Assembly (NCBI GenBank): GCA_937858455.1 | Contig: CALLYN010000956.1 | Coordinates: 1 to 5,573, forward strand | DNA length: 5,573 nucleotides | DNA from: an uncultured Kouleothrix sp. | Lineage (GTDB): Bacteria > Chloroflexota > Chloroflexia > Chloroflexales > Roseiflexaceae | Direction: 5' to 3' | Part shown: in pieces, positions 1 to 5,192 of the stretch | How the letters are laid out: each line of letters starts with the position of its first letter | Position numbering within the stretch: position 1 is the stretch's first letter | Program-made: the position numbers and the translations under genes | Notes under the pieces: generated by a model | Told to the model about the DNA's origin: nothing | The model's input: only the letters and a program-made list of their open reading frames with translations | Database searches by the model: none

Positions 1-504
1 GCCGCCGCAGCCACACCCGACACAGCCGCGCCCGCCCCGGCCGATACCCGGCGCGAGGCCGGGCAGGCGATCTTCAGCTCGGTGGCGATCACCATCGTCG
101 GCCTGGCGCTGGCCCAGTTTGTGCCGGTCAACCGCAGCAACCCGCCGGCGCAGGCCGCGATCCGGTGGGATTCGCAGGGCACGCAGCAGCTGGCGCGGCG
201 CGCGTGTATGGACTGCCATAGCAACGAGAGCGTCTGGCCGTGGTATGGCTACATCGCGCCGGGCTCGTGGCTGCTGAGCAACCACATCAGCGAGGGCCGC
301 TCGCACCTGAATCTTTCCGAGCTGAACCGGCTGCAAGGGTTTCGCGCCACGCGCATGGCCGAGGAGATCGGACAGCAGATCCGCAACGGCGCGATGCCGC
401 CCAGCGACTACCTGATCATGCATCCCGATGCGCGGCTGTCTGATCAGGAGAAGGCCCAGCTGACCCAGGGCTTGCAGCAGAGCCTGGCAAATAGCCTGCC
501 TTAA
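1..504 (+). CDS. Haem-binding domain protein (CxxCH), membrane-anchored, 5' partial
   Basis: Reads as a small haem-binding (Haem_bd-type) protein probably exposed outside the cytoplasmic membrane. Numbered from the GTG at 82, residues about 1-16 continue a hydrophobic helix ending in QFVPV. This is followed by NRSNPP and WDS, then the c-type haem motif CMDCH (Cys42, Cys45, His46), NESVWPWY and IAPGSWL, all typical of the family. GAMPPSDYLIMHPDARLS near the C terminus resembles the family's distal part, and Met105 is a candidate second haem ligand (inference). The frame is open to base 1 with no stop and no ATG. The GTG at 82 has no ribosome binding site and would cut into the membrane helix, so the real start is probably left of the window, behind an Ala/Pro-rich stretch (residues encoded by 1-50). 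Its electron partner is not visible. The TAA at 502-504 ends it. Confidence 0.85.
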   Translation, partial: AAAATPDTAAPAPADTRREAGQAIFSSVAITIVGLALAQFVPVNRSNPPAQAAIRWDSQGTQQLARRACMDCHSNESVWPWYGYIAPGSWLLSNHISEGRSHLNLSELNRLQGFRATRMAEEIGQQIRNGAMPPSDYLIMHPDARLSDQEKAQLTQGLQQSLANSLP

Positions 505-557
505 TAGATTTTGTTTCGGCCAGGCACGCCTTTTCGCGGCGCTTTGTGCTTTATAGC

Positions 558-592
558 GCCCCGATTGTGGCGCCCTACGCCACAATCGGGGC
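558..592. terminator. 15-bp perfect hairpin between convergent genes
   Basis: Perfect inverted repeat, arms 558-572 and 578-592 with a 5-base loop. It lies 53 bases after the haem-protein stop and 63 bases beyond the stop of the convergent TetR gene, where a shared terminator is expected. Neither strand has a clear T tract after the stem, so intrinsic termination is not certain. A weaker 6-bp stem (538-543 with 555-560) overlaps and would compete with it. Confidence 0.5.
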
Positions 593-655
593 AGGGAAGC
601 TCGTGCGTACCGTGTATGCCCTGCCATTCGGAGGCGCCGCCCACCCGTTAGAGCG

Positions 656-1273
656 CTAGCCGGTGCCGGCCCAGCCGATGCTCGCCAGCGCCTGGTCTGC
701 TACGCGCTCGGCCCAGTCGTCGGCGAACGGCTCGCCGGCAAGGTACTGAGCGTAGTAGGCGCCGATCAGCATGTTGATCGCCAGCGTCAGGTCGGCGCCG
801 GCCGGCAGCTCGCCGTGGGCGCGCGCGCGCTCGAGAATGGCGCGCACTGCTGTGCGGCGCGGGTGTACCAGGTACTCGCGAAAGCTCGCGAGCAGCTCGG
901 GCGTCTCGTGCTCTTCGGCTAGCACCGTGCCGAGCAGCGCCATGCCATACGGCCGGCCGAGCGCGCGCCGCAGGTGCCGCAGTTGGGCCACCAGGTCGGC
1001 GCGCGTGGCGCCGCTGGAGCGCGGCGGATCCTGATCGCAGAATGCCACGATCGCCGCCAACGCCAGCTGGATCTTGCTGGTGTAGCGCCGGTAGATCGTC
1101 GGCTTGGTCACGCCCGCCTCGGCAGCCACTGCCTCCATCGACATGCGCACATAGCCACCCTGCGCCATCAGGCGTAGGGCAGCCGCGAGGATACGCGCGT
1201 CGGTAGCAGGCTCGCGCGGCCGGCCTGGCCCGCGCGTAGCGCCCGCGTCGATCTCAGCAGTCATCGGGTTCAC
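656..1273 (-). CDS. TetR/AcrR-family transcriptional regulator
   Basis: Dimeric ligand-responsive DNA-binding repressor, 205 aa, a normal length for TetR proteins. The N-terminal arm carries a GRPR motif (17-20). The TetR_N helix bundle starts at about residue 24, and the helix-turn-helix spans about 46-66 (MEAVAAEAGVTKPTIYRRY), ending in the family-typical YRRY-xxK. The C-terminal ligand/dimer region (about 85-200) resembles the TetR_C_11 type, with HPRRTAVRAILERA and the ELPAGADL segment. The start given is GTG at 1273. ATG at 1264 (Met4) is an equally possible start, since neither has a good Shine-Dalgarno. The gene is divergent from the reductase at 1538, which is the usual layout for local control and autorepression, so the reductase is its likely target. 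The ligand cannot be read from the sequence. Confidence 0.93.
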   Translation of the reverse strand: MNPMTAEIDAGATRGPGRPREPATDARILAAALRLMAQGGYVRMSMEAVAAEAGVTKPTIYRRYTSKIQLALAAIVAFCDQDPPRSSGATRADLVAQLRHLRRALGRPYGMALLGTVLAEEHETPELLASFREYLVHPRRTAVRAILERARAHGELPAGADLTLAINMLIGAYYAQYLAGEPFADDWAERVADQALASIGWAGTG

Positions 1274-1312
1274 CGGCGTGTAACAGAACGAAGGTGCATT
1301 GGAGCTACGGCT

Positions 1313-1341
1313 ATTGTAACGCCGCGACTTGCCGGCCGCAA
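1313..1341 (-). promoter_or_regulatory. Candidate promoter of the TetR gene
   Basis: Read on the minus strand, TTGCGG (1341-1336) is followed after 17 bases by TACAAT (1318-1313), a good sigma-70/sigma-A-type pair. Transcription would begin near 1306, giving a leader of about 33 nt before the GTG at 1273. The -35 box lies inside the palindrome 1328-1342, which fits autorepression. Confidence 0.5.
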
Positions 1342-1342
1342 G
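1328..1342. promoter_or_regulatory. Candidate TetR operator palindrome
   Basis: CTTGCCGGCCGCAAG: outer 5-bp arms are perfect (CTTGC/GCAAG) and six of seven symmetric pairs match. It covers the -35 box of the TetR promoter and ends 4 bases before the -35 box of the reductase promoter, so one bound dimer could block both. Assignment to this TetR protein is inference from position and symmetry only. Confidence 0.42.
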
Positions 1343-1346
1343 CTGG

Positions 1347-1376
1347 TTGACAGGTTACTATACCGAGCTGTATTAT
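1347..1376 (+). promoter_or_regulatory. Candidate promoter of the reductase gene
   Basis: Consensus TTGACA at 1347-1352, an 18-base spacer and TATTAT at 1371-1376. An overlapping perfect TATAAT is at 1374-1379 but 21 bases away from the -35 box. Transcription would start near 1383-1386, leaving a leader of about 150 nt before the ATG at 1538. Its -35 box is only 5 bases from that of the divergent TetR promoter. Confidence 0.6.
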
Positions 1377-1412
1377 AATTGCGTGTCTTCTAGAGCGTTT
1401 ATCCCATTTTTT

Positions 1413-1450
1413 TGGCTGGTCGCGGCCACGGCCACGGCCGCGACCAGCCA
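1413..1450. promoter_or_regulatory. 15-bp hairpin in the reductase leader
   Basis: Perfect inverted repeat with arms 1413-1427 and 1436-1450 and an 8-base loop. It is preceded by seven T (1407-1413) and followed by CAAAG, the reverse order of an intrinsic terminator on the plus strand, and the minus strand has an A tract after it. It is therefore better read as a leader structure, second operator or upstream boundary element than as a terminator. Confidence 0.4.
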
Positions 1451-1464
1451 CAAAGAGTGATTTT

Positions 1465-1490
1465 GGAGGGCTTGCGCCCGCCAAGCCTCC
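1465..1490 (+). promoter_or_regulatory. Second leader hairpin before the reductase
   Basis: Arms 1465-1474 (GGAGG, one bulged G at 1470, CTTG) and 1482-1490 (CAAGCCTCC), with a 7-base loop. The CCTCC of the 3' arm could alternatively pair with the GGAG of the reductase ribosome binding site at 1526-1529. Any regulatory use is speculative. Confidence 0.3.
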
Positions 1491-1537
1491 GACGTGGAAG
1501 AACACCGCGTACCTCGTGTCTATAAGGAGCAAAGAGT

Positions 1538-2143
1538 ATGCAGATCGGCATTCTAGGCGCCGGCAATATTGGCGGGACGCTGGCGCGGCGCCTGGCTGAG
1601 CACGGCCATTCGATCTTCGTCGGCGTGCGCGACCCGGCCAGCCCGAAGGCGCAGGCCGTAGCCGGCGCGGGCGTGCGGCTGGGCAGCCTCGCCGAGGCCG
1701 CGGCGTTCGGCGAGGTGGTGATTGTGGCGCTGCCGCTCGACGCTGCGCTCGCGGCATTGCCCGCGCTCGATCTCGCCGGCAAAATCCTCATCGATACGAC
1801 GAACGCGTTTGGTGGGGCGCCCGCAGGCTTTGGCTCGGCGGCAGCGGCTGTGGCGCACGCGGCTGGGGGCGCGCGTATTGCCAAGGCGTTCAACGCGACG
1901 CCCTGGGAAGTGCTGGCCGACCCGATCTATGGCGGTGTGGCGGTCGAGACGTTTATCTGCGGCGACGACCCGCCGGCCAAGCAGGCGGCCATCCAGCTCG
2001 CGCACGACCTGGGCGTCGTGCCAGTCGACGTCGGCGGCATCGCCAGCGCGCCGCTCACCGAGAACTTCGCCAGATTCTGGGGGCTGCTGGCCTACCAGGC
2101 CGGCTATGGCCGCGGCTTCGCCTTCAAAATGCTCACGCGCTAA
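1538..2143 (+). CDS. NADPH-dependent F420 reductase-like oxidoreductase
   Basis: Soluble Rossmann-fold enzyme, 201 aa, matching the F420_oxidored (NADP oxidoreductase, coenzyme F420-dependent) family, which passes hydride between NADP and the deazaflavin F420. The N terminus has the dinucleotide motif GAGNIG (7-12) after a first beta strand. VGVRDP (28-33) follows, where the Arg after the second strand is the usual contact to the NADP 2'-phosphate. Other family landmarks are IVALPL (62-67), LIDTTN (84-89) and KAFNATPWEVLADP (116-129). The C terminus, LTENFARFWGLLAY...GRGFAFKMLTR, is a typical family ending. The start is firm: AAGGAG at 1524-1529 lies 8 bases before the ATG. It is probably repressed by the divergent TetR protein. 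Many relatives are of unproven substrate, so F420 use is inferred from family and is not certain. Confidence 0.88.
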   Translation: MQIGILGAGNIGGTLARRLAEHGHSIFVGVRDPASPKAQAVAGAGVRLGSLAEAAAFGEVVIVALPLDAALAALPALDLAGKILIDTTNAFGGAPAGFGSAAAAVAHAAGGARIAKAFNATPWEVLADPIYGGVAVETFICGDDPPAKQAAIQLAHDLGVVPVDVGGIASAPLTENFARFWGLLAYQAGYGRGFAFKMLTR

Positions 2144-2167
2144 GGCAGGCTTCGATCCACAGGCACG

Positions 2168-2195
2168 GTACGGGCGCGATACGTCGCGCCCGTGC
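2168..2195. terminator. Hairpin between the convergent reductase and DUF1304 genes
   Basis: Arms 2170-2179 (ACGGGCGCGA) and 2184-2193 with a 4-base TACG loop, extendable by a G-T and a G-C pair to 2168/2195. It fills the 54-base gap between two convergent stops, so it could serve both strands. There is no T tract on either side. Confidence 0.5.
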
Positions 2196-2197
2196 GG

Positions 2198-2563
2198 CTA
2201 GCTCGCCAGCAGCGCCAGCAGGGCCAGCAGCGCCGGGCCGCCCTGAACCCACAGGATCGAGCGCTTGGCCGTGAGCCCGCCAAACAGCGCGGCCAGCAGC
2301 ACGCATCCCAGGAAGAACAGCGCCAGCTGCCGGCCGGTTCCGGCGTCGGGGTGCAGCAGGCTCCACAGCAACCCGGCCGCCAGAAAGCCATTGTACAGCC
2401 CCTGGTTGGCCGCCAGAGCCCTGCTGGCCTGCGCGAACTCGGGCGTCGTCCCGAAGATCCGCCGGACGCGCGGCGATGTCCAGCCGAACATCTCGAGGTA
2501 CAGAATATACACGTGTTCGAGCGCGACCAGGCCAACCAGGGCTTTGCTGATGCCGGCGAGCAT
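2198..2563 (-). CDS. DUF1304 family small membrane protein
   Basis: Integral membrane protein of 121 aa, the normal size for DUF1304, a family without an established function. Four hydrophobic helices are visible at about residues 5-24, 52-71, 78-97 and 105-120. Family landmarks are EHVYILYLEMF (16-26), the FGTTPEF segment (37-43) and ANQGLYNGFLA (52-62). The frame is open upstream to 2632, but I chose the ATG at 2563 because MLAGISKALVGLVALEH is the usual beginning of the family and AAAGGA (2574-2569) sits 5 bases ahead of it. The extra 23 upstream codons look non-coding. It converges with the reductase and diverges from the acetyltransferase, so it is probably a single-gene unit. Confidence 0.9.
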   Translation of the reverse strand: MLAGISKALVGLVALEHVYILYLEMFGWTSPRVRRIFGTTPEFAQASRALAANQGLYNGFLAAGLLWSLLHPDAGTGRQLALFFLGCVLLAALFGGLTAKRSILWVQGGPALLALLALLAS

Positions 2564-2568
2564 ACGGT

Positions 2569-2574
2569 TCCTTT
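2569..2574 (-). promoter_or_regulatory. Ribosome binding site fixing the DUF1304 start
   Basis: AAAGGA on the minus strand, 5 bases before the ATG at 2563. It supports the short 121-aa form over the longer open frame beginning at 2632. Confidence 0.7.
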
Positions 2575-2594
2575 CTTTGTGTGTGTGCGGCGCA

Positions 2595-2600
2595 ATTATA
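2595..2600 (-). promoter_or_regulatory. Candidate -10 box for DUF1304
   Basis: Perfect TATAAT on the minus strand, 31 bases upstream of the DUF1304 ATG. No recognisable -35 box lies at the right spacing (CCCGCG is found there), so this is a half-supported promoter. Confidence 0.35.
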
Positions 2601-2683
2601 GCCGAAGTGCTGCGATACGCGGGGGCCTGCAACCTCGCTTGGGAGAGCGGCAGACGCCGTATCGGCTCAGGGGCGCCGGCAGG

Positions 2684-2712
2684 TGGATCTCTCGATTCTC
2701 GCTTGGTATAAT
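2684..2712 (+). promoter_or_regulatory. Candidate extended -10 promoter of the GNAT gene
   Basis: TATAAT at 2707-2712 preceded by TGG (2704-2706), an extended -10. A weak -35 match TGGATC (2684-2689) lies 17 bases upstream. Transcription would begin near 2719, giving a leader of about 58 nt before the ATG at 2777. Confidence 0.5.
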
Positions 2713-2726
2713 AGGCGCATCTTTTC

Positions 2727-2756
2727 GCCAGCCACGCCGCCTGCTGGCTAGCGGCG
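2727..2756 (+). promoter_or_regulatory. Possible H-type pseudoknot in the GNAT leader
   Basis: Stem 1: GCCAGC 2727-2732 with GCTGGC 2743-2748. Stem 2: CGCCGC 2735-2740, inside the loop, with GCGGCG 2751-2756. It ends 10 bases before the ribosome binding site. The DNA is GC-rich, so chance pairing is likely enough to keep confidence low. Confidence 0.22.
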
Positions 2757-2776
2757 CGCTATACGCAGAGGATGCT

Positions 2777-3256
2777 ATGACCCACCCGCCCACCGGCGAT
2801 GTCGCGCTGCGCGACGTGATCGACGACGACCTGCCGATCCTGTTCGAGCACCAGCTCGACCCTGAGGCCACGCGCATGGCCGCATTCCCAGCGCGGCCGC
2901 GCGACGCATTTATGGCGCACTGGGCCAAGATCCGCGCCGACCCCACGGTGGTCAACAGAACGATCCTGCTCGATGGCCAGGTGGCCGGCAGCATTGCCTG
3001 CTTCGTGCAGGACGAAAAGCCGATGATTGGCTACTGGATCGACCGCAAGCTGTGGGGACGCGGCGTGGCCAGCCGCGCGCTGGCGCTATTGCTAGCGCAG
3101 CTGCCGGCCCGCCCGCTGTATGCCTATGTCGCCAAGCACAATGCCGGGTCGCTGCGCGTGCTGCAAAAGTGCGGGTTTGTGATCCGCGGCGAAGACTCGT
3201 GGGCCGCCGTCGAGGGCGGCCCCACCACCGAGGAGTGGTTTCTGCGGCTCGATTAG
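2777..3256 (+). CDS. GNAT-family N-acetyltransferase (RimJ/RimL-like)
   Basis: Cytoplasmic enzyme of 159 aa expected to move the acetyl group of acetyl-CoA to an amine; the substrate is unknown. The GNAT core is clear. IGYWIDRKLWGRGVASRAL (84-102) is motif A with the pyrophosphate-binding turn LWGRGVAS. YAYVAKHNAGSLRVLQKCGF (115-134) is motif B with the Asn and Ser seen in RimJ/RimL-like acetyltransferases (Acetyltransf_3 type). The frame is open from 2192, but I chose the ATG at 2777 because AGAGGA (2767-2772) lies just before it and the preceding frame overlaps the oppositely oriented DUF1304 gene and its promoter. Its own promoter is likely the extended -10 at 2707. It converges with the protease gene across the terminator at 3307. 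Antibiotic-acetylating roles are possible but not indicated. Confidence 0.9.
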   Translation: MTHPPTGDVALRDVIDDDLPILFEHQLDPEATRMAAFPARPRDAFMAHWAKIRADPTVVNRTILLDGQVAGSIACFVQDEKPMIGYWIDRKLWGRGVASRALALLLAQLPARPLYAYVAKHNAGSLRVLQKCGFVIRGEDSWAAVEGGPTTEEWFLRLD

Positions 3257-3306
3257 GCGGCGATGCTTGCTCGCTACCGCCGCACATCGCGCTGAAACCT
3301 GTCTGA

Positions 3307-3347
3307 AAAGGAAAGTGCGAGGGGTTATGCCCTTCGCACTTCCCTTT
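3307..3347. terminator. Strong bidirectional intrinsic terminator
   Basis: Arms 3307-3324 and 3330-3347 pair over 17 positions (one G-T pair, one A/C mismatch at 3312/3342) around a 5-base loop. The stem feet are A-rich and T-rich (AAAGG and CCTTT), giving T-rich exits on both strands. It sits between the acetyltransferase stop (3256) and the protease stop (3355), and so terminates both convergent genes. Confidence 0.8.
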
Positions 3348-3354
3348 CTGGCGA

Positions 3355-4584
3355 TCAGGGCCAGTTCGCGCGCGCCCAGTTGATGATCGCCGGCAGCCCA
3401 GGCCCGCCGGCGGCGGCCGAAAGCGTTTCGCTGCTGAACGGAAAGATGTAATCGGTTTCTGTGCCGTGGTGTACGCCGATTGCGTACAGCTGCCCATTGT
3501 CGAACCACGAGTATAGCGGCGAGCCGCTCGCGCCGCTGGCCTCGTCGGCCTCGTTCTCGATCTGCGCGGTGTCCCACTCGCCGCCGTCGGGCAGCCGAAT
3601 ATCGTCGCCGTCGTCGTCGTCGCGCACGGGGATGCCGCCCTGGTAGGTCGGCCGGCTTTCGCCACGGTCGTAGGGGTAGCCACACATCGACCAAACATTC
3701 CAATCTTCCCAGCGGCTTTGGTAGGTTATGGCGCCGAAGTAGCCCGTGGTGGCGCCGATCGGATCGTACAGCCGGCATACCATCATATCGTTGCCGGTGT
3801 CGCTGTCCCAGTAGCGGTAGTCGCTGGCAAAGGTGTAGAAGCCGGCGCCATATACCGACGAGCCATCGTAGTACCCTGGCACAACCTTGATCATCCAGCC
3901 GGCGTACGGCTGATCGGGCCGCATATGGCCCGATGTCATCATGATCCGCTCGCCGGCGATAAAGCCCGTGCCGCGCTTGCGAAAGATCCACGGCCCGTCG
4001 TTATACTCCTGAGTATACACCTCGATCCGGCACACGCAGCGCTCGGGGTAGCCGCTCGGGTAAATGTTGATCCGGTCGTCGCCGCCAAAGATCGTCACAT
4101 GATTGTCGCTCGCGGCGCTTGCACGTACGAGCCGCCGGCGCAGCGCTCGCTCGCGCCGCGAAACAAACGGCTTCCCGCCGCTGGCAAAGGCGGGCAGCGG
4201 GTTGTAGATCACCGCCTCGGTCGCCGGGATAAAGCCGTCGGCACGCTCGGCCGTGCCGACCTCGCGCGTGGCCTCTTTGCGCTCGCCGCTGCCGAGCGGC
4301 AGCCGCTCGCCCGAGCGGCCGGGCAGGCCAGGCAGCAGCTCGAGGCCGCTGGGCAGCTCAAACAGCCCCTCGCGAAGCTCCGAGCGCTGCAGCGCGATCT
4401 TGGCCCGGTCGATGTCACGAGCCAGCACCGTGCGGGCGGCGCGCGTCACGAGCGCCTCGCGCGCCAGCTGCTCGGTGGCCGGCTCGTTCGCCAGCGTCAT
4501 CAGCAGGCTGCGTGGAACCGGGTTATACGCGGCCTGCCGCGCCAGCGATACGGCCAAACGGTTGGTGCGTGTGTTGCCTGGCAT
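3355..4584 (-). CDS. Trypsin-like serine protease, V8/glutamyl-endopeptidase type (S1B-like)
   Basis: Predicted chymotrypsin-fold peptidase, 409 aa. Catalytic domain about 180-409: RGTGFIAGERIMMTSGH with His220, GNDMMVCRLYDPIG with Asp266, and GASGSP (351-356) with nucleophile Ser353, so the triad is intact. AIGVHHG (368-374) aligns by eye with the IGIHWGG of Staphylococcus V8 protease, whose His helps select Glu in the S1 pocket. Cleavage after acidic residues is therefore likely (inference). Residues 1-180 are not recognised: helical and charged to about 70, then Gly/Pro-rich, with a basic cluster RRERALRRRLVR (143-154) that could be a processing site. There is no signal peptide or membrane helix. 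An acidic DDDDGDD run (322-328) lies before the nucleophile. The start is firm: AGGAGG 8 bases ahead of the ATG. The upstream gene overlaps it, implying co-transcription. Confidence 0.9.
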   Translation of the reverse strand: MPGNTRTNRLAVSLARQAAYNPVPRSLLMTLANEPATEQLAREALVTRAARTVLARDIDRAKIALQRSELREGLFELPSGLELLPGLPGRSGERLPLGSGERKEATREVGTAERADGFIPATEAVIYNPLPAFASGGKPFVSRRERALRRRLVRASAASDNHVTIFGGDDRINIYPSGYPERCVCRIEVYTQEYNDGPWIFRKRGTGFIAGERIMMTSGHMRPDQPYAGWMIKVVPGYYDGSSVYGAGFYTFASDYRYWDSDTGNDMMVCRLYDPIGATTGYFGAITYQSRWEDWNVWSMCGYPYDRGESRPTYQGGIPVRDDDDGDDIRLPDGGEWDTAQIENEADEASGASGSPLYSWFDNGQLYAIGVHHGTETDYIFPFSSETLSAAAGGPGLPAIINWARANWP

Positions 4585-5030
4585 AGGTGTGCCCTCCTGG
4601 CTGATAAGCGTCGTGCGGGCTTGAGCGCCGCGCCTGTATTGATGTGAACGGGCGCGCGGTGGCGTTTAGGGGTCGGCGCTACGTGCCGCGCTGCGCAGAA
4701 TACGAGGCGCCGCCGTAGCCACGGCGGGCAAGCCAAGACGCCGCAGGAGCTATCTCCTGCGGCGTCCGGCTGTGGTGGGCCGTCGCGCTCGTGTGCAATT
4801 GCATCAGGGTCGGTATCGTCGAACTGGTCGTCGACATCGACGCCCAATCGCCGAAGTTCGGCTTTCAGGCGACCGATGTCGCGGCGCTTGTCTTTGATCT
4901 CTAACAGAACGCCGATGTTTGTCGCCGAGCCATACCGCGCGTGATCTTTGAGAAAGTAGCGCAGCGTTCGCCGCAATTCGTACAGTCGCTCGCACAGGTC
5001 GTTGAGCAGGGTTTCGTCGTGGCAGATCAT
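4500..5030 (-). CDS. Small charged coiled-coil protein, possible effector-associated module
   Basis: The open frame is 176 aa, but only the first ~85-95 residues look like a genuine protein. Residues 6-64 are strongly helical and charged: ERLYELRRTLRYFL, then ARYG (31-34), then LLEIKDKRRDIGRLKAELRRLG (42-63), with an acidic tail (VDVDDQFDDTDPD, 64-76). The A-x-YG ... EIxDxRxxIxxLxxxL pattern resembles, from memory, short helical adaptor modules in Chloroflexota conflict and signalling proteins; no family is assigned firmly. The start at the ATG 5030 is supported by AAGGAG 9 bases ahead. The C-terminal third is Arg/Cys/His-rich, contains two hairpins and the protease ribosome binding site, and overlaps the protease by 85 bases. 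It may be accidental read-through or a frameshift that lost the true stop. It is likely co-transcribed with the protease. Confidence 0.62.
   Translation of the reverse strand: MICHDETLLNDLCERLYELRRTLRYFLKDHARYGSATNIGVLLEIKDKRRDIGRLKAELRRLGVDVDDQFDDTDPDAIAHERDGPPQPDAAGDSSCGVLACPPWLRRRLVFCAARHVAPTPKRHRAPVHINTGAALKPARRLSARRAHLCQATHAPTVWPYRWRGRPRITRFHAAC
4593..4598 (-). promoter_or_regulatory. Consensus ribosome binding site of the protease
   Basis: AGGAGG on the minus strand with 8 bases to the ATG at 4584, the best Shine-Dalgarno in the window. It lies inside the apparent reading frame of the upstream gene and is complementary to CTCCTG in the hairpin at 4737-4766. Confidence 0.85.
4710..4727 (-). 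other. Small 7-bp hairpin after the main stem
   Basis: CCGCCGT (4710-4716) pairs with ACGGCGG (4721-4727) around a 4-base loop. On the minus strand it follows directly after the 13-bp stem 4737-4766, making a tandem pair upstream of the protease gene. Confidence 0.35.
4737..4766 (-). terminator. 13-bp perfect hairpin between the small gene's core and the protease
   Basis: Arms 4737-4749 and 4754-4766 with a 4-base loop. It falls at the point where the upstream coding sequence stops looking protein-like, about 150 bases before the protease start. The minus-strand exit (TTGGCTTG) is only weakly T-rich, so it may be a partial terminator or attenuator rather than a full stop. Its minus-strand arms contain CAGGAG and CTCCTG, the latter able to pair with the protease Shine-Dalgarno. 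Confidence 0.45.
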
Positions 5031-5039
5031 TGGGGTGCG

Positions 5040-5045
5040 CTCCTT
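5040..5045 (-). promoter_or_regulatory. Ribosome binding site fixing the small gene's start
   Basis: AAGGAG on the minus strand, 9 bases before the ATG at 5030. It argues against the longer open frame beginning at 5153, whose first 41 residues look non-coding. Confidence 0.65.
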
Positions 5046-5192
5046 TTTTGCTTTGCTTGACAGCAAAAGGCCACGACACCCCGACACCGGGGCGTTTGAT
5101 GGCCCTGGTGAATGAAAAGAGGGGTTTTGCCCGCGTTGCCAGCTGTGGCGCATGCCTTATGGCATACCCGCGCAGGTTGGCGGCAGGCGCCA

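Noticed and set aside
1311..1893. Minus-strand open frames opposite the reductase and its leader
   Set aside because: Arg/Ala/Pro-rich translations with no domain or ribosome binding site. They are antisense shadows of a GC-rich gene with a firm start.
2564..2632. Longer DUF1304 start at 2632
   Set aside because: The extra 23 residues are not family-like, and AAAGGA directly precedes the ATG at 2563.
2192..2776. Extending the GNAT protein upstream to 2192 in the same frame
   Set aside because: The extension is Gln/Arg-rich, lies antisense to the DUF1304 gene and crosses the GNAT promoter. The ATG at 2777 has a ribosome binding site and matches family length.
3602..3622. GTC/CGT trinucleotide run as a microsatellite of interest
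   Set aside because: It simply encodes the Asp-rich loop of the protease on the other strand and is short.
3718..4647. 309-aa plus-strand frame opposite the protease
   Set aside because: Low-complexity Ala/Arg/Gly translation with no motif. The minus strand carries an intact catalytic triad over the same bases.
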